DNA of 64,000 nt from assembly GCA_001643675.2 (NCBI GenBank), contig LSRY02000051.1, forward strand, positions 126,501-190,500. Direction: 5' to 3'. Both the position numbers and the translations under genes were made by a program. The notes beneath the pieces are model-generated. The model saw only the letters and a program-made list of their open reading frames with translations. It made no database searches and was not told where the DNA came from. The first letter of the stretch is position 1. Each line of letters starts with the position of its first letter. Source of the DNA: Monocercomonoides exilis. Its lineage: Eukaryota; Preaxostyla; Oxymonadida; Polymastigidae. This document shows positions 58,216-64,000 of this stretch, one piece after another.

Positions 58216-59573
58216 ATTTTTGAAGAATTGTTTTCTGAGCTGGAAAATTGCGATGAAGAAGATCAAGCGCAGAAGATTGAAGAAATGATTGGACCAATGG
58301 ACGACATGGACAGAGAAGAATCAATTCTGTTTTAACGACAGAGCTATTCAACAAAATCAACAAAATGATGGAGGAAGAGAAAATATCAATTGGAAATTCA
58401 GTTTTGCTGTTGAAGTCCATAGGATGTTGCAAAATGTTGAAATATTTATATAACACGCGCTTTGATGAATCTTTGTTGCTCGAGAGATTTGAGAAGATGA
58501 TAAATGATGAAAATGAGAAAAAAGAAGAGAAAAACGAAAAGCTTCTTGTTGATCTTTGCGAATGCTTTTTAATGTTAAATAACTCCTATTCATCAGAAGT
58601 GGATTCAATTTGCGTGCCTTGCTTGCTGAAAGTGGCTGCAAACAAAAATGAAAGCAAAGAAACGCAAAAAGAAGTGGAAATGACGTTGCTTGCATTGAGT
58701 AACATTCTCTATTTTGTATAAGCATTTCTTTTTCATTTTTGATATTATTGTTTTCTTTTCTCTGTATTTTTATTGTTAGAAAATTGGAAAAGATCTGTAT
58801 TTGAATGAAATCAAAGAGATTATCTTGAATCATCAGGAGCATCAGAATCTAACACGACTTGTCTGTCAGTCTGCTTGGGGGTTTTTGGTGCATAGATTTT
58901 GCCAGTGTTTCTCATCTGAAATTTTTATTGCGAATGGACTGCATATAGTAATAGAGGTGACAAAGGAACTGGAGAGTTGTTGAAGAGCGTGGATCGGAAG
59001 AAGAAAGAAGAAGAGGAAAAAGGAAAAGAGATAAAAGAAGAGTTTGCTATGATAGGATGGTTCGGAACTTTGAAGTGCTCTTTCCTCAATTGCTAATTGT
59101 GGAATGAAGAATTTGTGGGAATAATCGACGGAATTTCAAGAACGTTCAGAGCAGCAAAAGAGAACAATAGAGGTATTAGCTACTGGTGCATTTATATTTT
59201 TTAAGCAGCAGCTTAAAATAGAGCTGTGAAAGTTGATGACGTATTGAAAGGCGGAGCTTTTGATCTCGTTTTGGAGGAGATTCAGCGACCAACATTGGAC
59301 GACAATTTTTTGAAGTGCTGCATCAAATGCTTTTTGGATATTTCACAGCGATTAAAATTAAAGGATATTGAAACTGAGGAAGCGAAAAGAAAGACAACAA
59401 CAATAGAGATACATGAAAAGATGGAGGAAGAAGGATACGAAGATGTGATCACTTGCTTTCATGAAAGATTGGAACTTCTTCACAGAAAATATTATCGTGC
59501 CTTATCGTTGAATATTTCTGATTATTTTGTATTCTTTTGTATCAAAAGCGCTTTTTTATTACAAACTTTTTGA
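58216..59573 (+). pseudogene. Multigene-family copy B, pseudogene
   Basis: Acceptor TTTTTGAAG then ELFSELENCDEEDQAQKIEE matches exon 2 of copies A and C. The frame is lost at about 58331 (TAA after SILF) and resumes one frame over with TTELFNKINKMMEEEK, LLLKSIGCCKMLKYL, LLVDLCECFLML and ETQKEVEMTLLALSN. The intron at 58719-58780 is conserved, and exon 3 begins KIGKDLYLNEIKEII. Further stops occur after VTKELESC (58981), within the LWNEEF region (about 59094) and near 59205. The C-terminal part from 59226 is open again (GAFDLVLEEIQRPTLDD, SLNISDYFV). At least four lesions, so no functional product. Confidence 0.85.
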
Positions 59574-59612
59574 AAATTGTATTTGTCAAGTCAGAAAAAT
59601 AAAGGAACCAGA

Positions 59613-59674
59613 AGAAGAAGAAGAAGAAGAAGAAGAAGAAGAAGAAGAAGAAGAAGAAGAAGAAGAAGAAGAAG
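59613..59674. repeat. (GAA)n microsatellite, about 20 units
   Basis: Pure GAA run on the plus strand, 150 bp before a longer TTC run of opposite strand sense. Confidence 0.95.
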
Positions 59675-59823
59675 ATTGGAGGAAATTGATTGAAAGTCGA
59701 AAAGACTGCTTGACAGAGATACGGGCATTGCCAATTCATTCTTCATCTATCTTCATCTTCATCTTCTTCTGTTTCAGCTATATCGAGTACTCCTGCATTA
59801 TCATTCATTTCATCATCATCATC

Positions 59824-60091
59824 TTCTTCTTCTTCTTCTTCTTCTTCTTCTTCTTCTTTTTCTTCTTCTTCTTCTTCTTCTTCTTCTTCTTCTTCTTCTT
59901 CTTCTTCTTCTTCTTCTTCTTCTTCTTCTTCTTCATCTTCTTCTTCTTCTTTTTCTTCTTCTTCTTCTTCTTTTTCTTCTTCTTCTTCTTCTTCTTCTTC
60001 TATTTTTAATTCTTCTTCTTCTCTTTCTTCTTCTTCTCTTTCTTCTTCTTCTTCTTCTCCTTCTTCTTCTCCTTCCTCTTCCTCTTCTTCT

Positions 60092-60123
<32 letters not shown>

Positions 60124-60190
60124 TTCTTCTTCTTTTTCTTCTTCTTCCTCTTCTTTTTCTTCTTCTTCTTCTTCTTCTTCTTCTTCTTCT
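59824..60190. repeat. (TTC)n microsatellite with interruptions, about 365 bp
   Basis: Nearly continuous TTC triplets with scattered TTT, CTC and ATC variants. Together with the GAA run at 59613-59674 it forms an inverted purine/pyrimidine pair that could pair as a hairpin or form a triplex. Poly-Phe, poly-Ser and poly-Glu reading frames across it are repeat artefacts unless transcript data show otherwise. Confidence 0.95.
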
Positions 60191-60229
60191 ATTGATTCTG
60201 CTTTTGAATCCACAACTTCATTAAACAGA

Positions 60230-61429
60230 TTGCATCAACGCAACATCTTTTCTTCTCGGTCAAAGCCTCTTCTTTGGAATCGTCAAGGAGATTCTGCATT
60301 TCCAGTGAACAATTCTGTGATATCAGAATATGAGCTCTTCTTCCACCCACATTTCCGTCTTTTCACAACACTTGATTCTTCCTGCGACAAAGTGTCCACG
60401 TCCCAATTGAGATCAGCTGCCGATGCGATATCCTTCTCACTCTTTGCGCATTTCAGAGCCAACCAATCAATTTCTCTTCATTATTCTCTTTCTTGTCTGC
60501 CAGAGTTGTTCAACAAAAGAGGAGAAAGCAGAGAGCCCTCCTCGTCGTGCAAGGGCATTGGGCTCACAGCTCTTTCGTCTGTAGTGAAGCACGGCTTTGT
60601 TGGGATTGATTGCCTCGATAGCTCTCTACGAATTGTCGAGAAATGCCCAATTCGCTGCACATCAGACACAGCCTCCAGAAAAAACAATTTAGGAACACAT
60701 GATAAGAATTCGTGTTTGAGCGAAAAAGATGCATCGAATAACTCAGGCATCTGCTCAAGCATATCAGATGCTTTTGAGGCAAATGCCGTTAACAGCTCTT
60801 TGGTTGTGCAAAATGGAGATCAATTGGCATTTGTGAAAGTTGTGGATGTATCTACAGAGGAGCTGAAGGGATATATTATGAAACATGGCCCATGTGATAT
60901 CACATTCACTGCTGAGCAAAACAAAATCGACACTTTAATCGCAGGATGGAATTACGAAATGTCTGTTCTCGGAGAGAATGATAATACAGCAGAAAATGCA
61001 AATGCATTCACTCCAAACTCAAAGGACGCAAACGAAAAGATCACCCGCTCGGTCACTGTGCTTGGATGGGGTGTATCGCCTTCGAATTCAAAGCACTCAA
61101 GTGAAATTGAGTATTGGCTTGTAAAAGATCAAGATAAGCTGAAGCATTCTTCTGATAGCACAGTTGATTATTACGCAGATGCCAGCACTGCAAGTCTTTC
61201 TGATCATTTTGAAGCAACTTCAAACTCTGTTCCTCGTGCAATCAGAGACACATATCGCGTTGCAATTTTATCCAAACTTTCAACGAAAGATCACTTGACT
61301 GCTCTTTTCTTCCCTGCAACTGTTGAAACTCGTGGAGACGTTGGAGGATCATTTCACGTGAATATTCCATATAAGATCAGCATCGTTTTAGGTTTAATTC
61401 TTTTGCTGTTTTCTTCTTCGCTTCTTTAG
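60230..61429 (+). CDS. Papain-family (C1A) pseudopeptidase-like membrane protein, 5' end unresolved
   Basis: The frame 60230-61429 (399 codons) ends with a hydrophobic tail ISIVLGLILLLFSSSLL, a transmembrane or GPI signal. C1A-like landmarks, in order: SQLRSAADAISFSLF where papain has Q-G-x-C-G-S-C-W; a LSCLPEL segment like the post-catalytic LLSC; CKGIGLTALSSVVKHGFVG like the GCNGG region; ELKGYIMKHGPCDITF (equivalent of LKxxIxxxGPVSVxI); and TRSVTVLGWGV with EIEYWLVKD (equivalent of NHAVLVVGYG and YWIVKNSWG). The catalytic Cys and His positions carry other residues, so no protease activity is expected. The frame is open upstream to 59714 through the TTC repeat but has no ATG. A likely acceptor (TTCATTAAACAG, ends 60229) suggests the first exon lies upstream and the repeat is intronic. 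Family assignment is moderate. Confidence 0.55.
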   Translation: MHQRNIFSSRSKPLLWNRQGDSAFPVNNSVISEYELFFHPHFRLFTTLDSSCDKVSTSQLRSAADAISFSLFAHFRANQSISLHYSLSCLPELFNKRGESREPSSSCKGIGLTALSSVVKHGFVGIDCLDSSLRIVEKCPIRCTSDTASRKNNLGTHDKNSCLSEKDASNNSGICSSISDAFEANAVNSSLVVQNGDQLAFVKVVDVSTEELKGYIMKHGPCDITFTAEQNKIDTLIAGWNYEMSVLGENDNTAENANAFTPNSKDANEKITRSVTVLGWGVSPSNSKHSSEIEYWLVKDQDKLKHSSDSTVDYYADASTASLSDHFEATSNSVPRAIRDTYRVAILSKLSTKDHLTALFFPATVETRGDVGGSFHVNIPYKISIVLGLILLLFSSSLL

Positions 61430-62503
61430 AAAAGATTTTCATTATTTTTCTCAAACTCTTTTGATTAAGCTTCTCCTATTTCTTGGATTGGTATTAATAT
61501 TAAGAACATTATATTTCTTCTTTGAATAATTGAAATTGAATGGCACATTTGAATGAGCTGGATAAGATTGTCGTTTTGTAATGAACATTTTTGTGCGTTG
61601 AATGGATTTGTTGTCTTTGCTTTTTTCAATTTCAAGATTATTTTTTGATTTTTTAGATATATTATAAGCATAGAGTTTTTTATCTGAAAAAGATAAATTG
61701 GATTTCTTCTTGAGAAATAATTTTGACTTTTGCATTTGTTTGCGAGCTTGAAGCAATAAAAGAAAAAGTCACAGATTAACTTATTTATTGTGCTGAAACT
61801 CATCGCTCTTTTGATTGAATATTTTTTCCAGAAATTCTTGTATTTGTCTCAATGCAGAAAAGCCGAAGTGAAAAACAATATAGTTTTATTGGATTATAAA
61901 AGATAAATGCTTCTATTTCATTTTAACTTTCAAATGAATAACTGTTTGCAAAGAAATAATTAAACGATGTTATTGTTTGTTTTTTATTTTTTTGTTTTAA
62001 AACTTTTCACTTTTCTTTCTCAATTACCGATATTCTTAATTATTGGAATTCGTTATTTGTCTGCATCCTCTTTCTTTTCAGAAACAAAAAAAATTGACAT
62101 TTTATTCGGATATGCTCTCTTTGCAAAAAATATGAGATATTCGCACATATGCTTTTGAATCTCTTTTTTTCAATATTTCTGAATATATTTTTAAATCTCG
62201 GTAAATCTTGGAAAAAATAAAACAAAAGACAAAAGAAAAAATTTAAAAATTTAAAATAAATAAAATGTAAATATAAATATATAAAAATAAAAGAACATAA
62301 CTTTTGAGTTACAAAATGAAATAAACTCATGTTCTCAAACATTAACATTTTCATAATTCAAATTACAGATAATCCATAAAAAACTATTTGACTAATAAAA
62401 TAAAATATTCCCTAAAATTTGTTGAACAGTTTAACAAAAAAGAAAAAAGATAGAAAGATAGAAAAATATTTCTAAGTTTCGAAATATTGCACATCGCATT
62501 TCT
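61430..62503. other. AT-rich spacer between convergent genes
   Basis: 1.07 kb between the stops of the C1A-like gene (plus) and copy C (minus). AT-rich, no gene or repeat family recognised. Confidence 0.55.
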
Positions 62504-63925
62504 TCAAACAATCACGAAACAATCAGTCAATTCATATGAAAAGTCAGTAAAAAAATAAGCTCTTTCTAAAATAGAAATTGTTTTATAAAAGCTTGTGATT
62601 AAATCCTCAAATCCATTTTCTTCCAATTTTTCATAAAGCACCATGTTTATTTCCTTTCTTTTCGCTTCATTGTCTTCAAAATCAAAATTAATTTTCAATC
62701 TTCTCCGAATTGTTGAAAGCAATTCTAAGTAATTGCGTTTCATAATGTCTACCAAAGTTGACCGCTGAAGTTCATCTGAAATTAGATTTGTAACTCCTGC
62801 CTTTAATAATGCATCAGTTCCAACAGCTCCAAGCTCCGCAGATTTCTGTAGTAACGAAAGACAAGATCTTGATATTTCACTTTCATATTCTCTAGATGCT
62901 CTGCATAACTCAATAATGCAACGATCCAACCCAACATTTTTCATCTCCAGAAATTTGTGAAAATTAATGCAAGAATCCAATGTTCGGAGCCATCTCTTCA
63001 AAGTGAACACTTCTTTCGTTTCTTTTTCACCTTTCTTCTTTTCTTTCCTCTTCCAATCAATAAGAATTCTCAGTTCCTCCAACTCTCTTGTTGCTTCTTC
63101 CACAAAATGAAGATCATCCTCAACAACTTTTTTCAAACATTGGTTGAAGAATAATCGATTTGTCAAAAACTCCCAAACAGACTGATACGCGAGTCGTGAA
63201 AGATTCCGAATCTCCTGATGATATTGGATAATCTCTTTGATTTCATTCAAATACAGTTCTTTTTCTATTTTCTAATAAAAAAAAGAAGAAGAAAATCAAC
63301 AATGCCAAAAATGATACAGATATGTTCATACCCCATTCCATCTAATATTACTCAAAGCCAGCAAAGTCATTTCCACTTCTTTATGCTTTTCCTCGTTTAC
63401 CCCTTCGCACAACGCAGATTTTATAAGACAAGGTACACAAATTGTTAACAGTTCAGGCGAAAAGAAGCACATTGAAATGTAGCATTCACAAAGATCAATC
63501 ATGAGCTTTTCATTCTTTTCTTCTTCCTTCTGCTCTTCAAAAATGATCATCTTCACAAGCATCTTCGTCAGCAACGAATGAATGATACTCGTAACCTTCA
63601 AATATTTCAATTCTTCATGAAATCCAACATGCTTCAAAAATAAAAGTGCATTCCCCAAAGGAACTTTTTTTTCTTTAATCATTTTGTAGATTTTATCGAA
63701 CAGTTCTGTTGTGAAAACGTATTCAAACTCACTTCTATTCATATCTTCGATCACTTCAACCATTTCTTCAATTTTCTTTCTCTGTTCATCTTCATCACAA
63801 TCTTCCAGCTCAGAAAACAATTCTTCAAAAAAAAAGATAAGAAAAGAAAGAAATCCAATCAAAAAGAATTCAAATCAACATGAATGCAAACCTGTAAATC
63901 TTTCAGTAACGCTTATTGCCTGCAT
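62504..63925 (-). CDS. Multigene-family protein copy C, three exons, intact, 430 aa
   Basis: Exons 63925-63892, 63822-63332 and 63271-62504; introns of 69 and 60 nt, GT-AG, phases equal to copy A. The product starts MQAISVTERFTELFSELEDC and carries the family blocks FTTELFDKIYKMIKEKK, LLFLKHVGFHEELKYL, LMIDLCECYISM, KHKEVEMTLLALSNI, YLNEIKEIIQYHQEIRNLSR and a final SYELTDCFVIV. The short first exon, invisible as an open frame, was recovered by comparison with copy A. Copies A and C point in opposite directions with pseudogene B between them, so the family has expanded locally by duplication and inversion. Function unknown. Confidence 0.85.
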
Positions 63926-64000
63926 TTTTATAAGAATATTTTATCAAAAAACAAAAAATTATTAACATTCACATTGAAGTTGAATATGTTTGGATAGAAG

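Noticed and set aside
59743-60213. 156-codon poly-Glu frame on the minus strand
   Set aside because: Produced by the TTC microsatellite; no flanking coding sequence or splice model supports it.

Overview
This window is eukaryotic: genes are interrupted by short GT-AG introns (about 47-300 nt), there is no operon structure, long AT-rich intergenic stretches carry several transposon types, and stop codons follow the standard code. The closest fit I can infer, from remembered protein families and not from a search, is an oxymonad (Monocercomonoides-like). The argument rests on a three-copy family of charged helical proteins, a giant beta-helix surface protein with a kinase-like tail, and compact introns.

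Layout. 1-8032 (minus): one uninterrupted reading frame of at least 2677 codons that runs off the left edge; unrecognised Ser/Pro-rich protein. About 8233-10844 (plus): multi-exon gene for a PCIF1/CAPAM-like mRNA cap adenosine N6-methyltransferase, divergent from the giant gene across about 200 bp. 11372-20202 (minus): 13-exon gene for a RalGAP/tuberin-family protein with a C-terminal Rap/Ran-GAP domain. 20594-21073 (minus): two-exon nucleoside diphosphate kinase. These first 21 kb hold the ordinary cellular genes.

21-34.8 kb is AT-rich and repeat-driven: two MITE families, a decayed autonomous Helitron (24.76-29.64 kb) with a HUH Rep and a PIF1-type helicase broken by at least six lesions, and a 2.2 kb element with 424-bp terminal inverted repeats. 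34806-42587 (minus) is a 2593-residue single-exon type I membrane protein: signal peptide, long Cys/Gly-rich beta-helix-like ectodomain with a recurring module, one transmembrane helix and a cytoplasmic pseudokinase-like tail.

45.3-52.9 kb carries two unrelated pogo/Tigger-like DNA transposons, both with broken transposases and recognisable terminal inverted repeats. 53.6-63.9 kb holds three copies of one multigene family (one intact on plus, one pseudogene on plus, one intact on minus), a low-confidence small gene, and a papain-fold protein that seems to have lost its catalytic residues. Long microsatellites lie here, several inside predicted introns.

Functional links between genes are weak, as expected in a eukaryote: cap modification, small-GTPase control, nucleotide metabolism and a candidate surface receptor sit next to each other without evident co-regulation. 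I saw no tRNA, rRNA or CRISPR array. Exon limits are my own splice-site and reading-frame inferences; frames were checked by exon length arithmetic.
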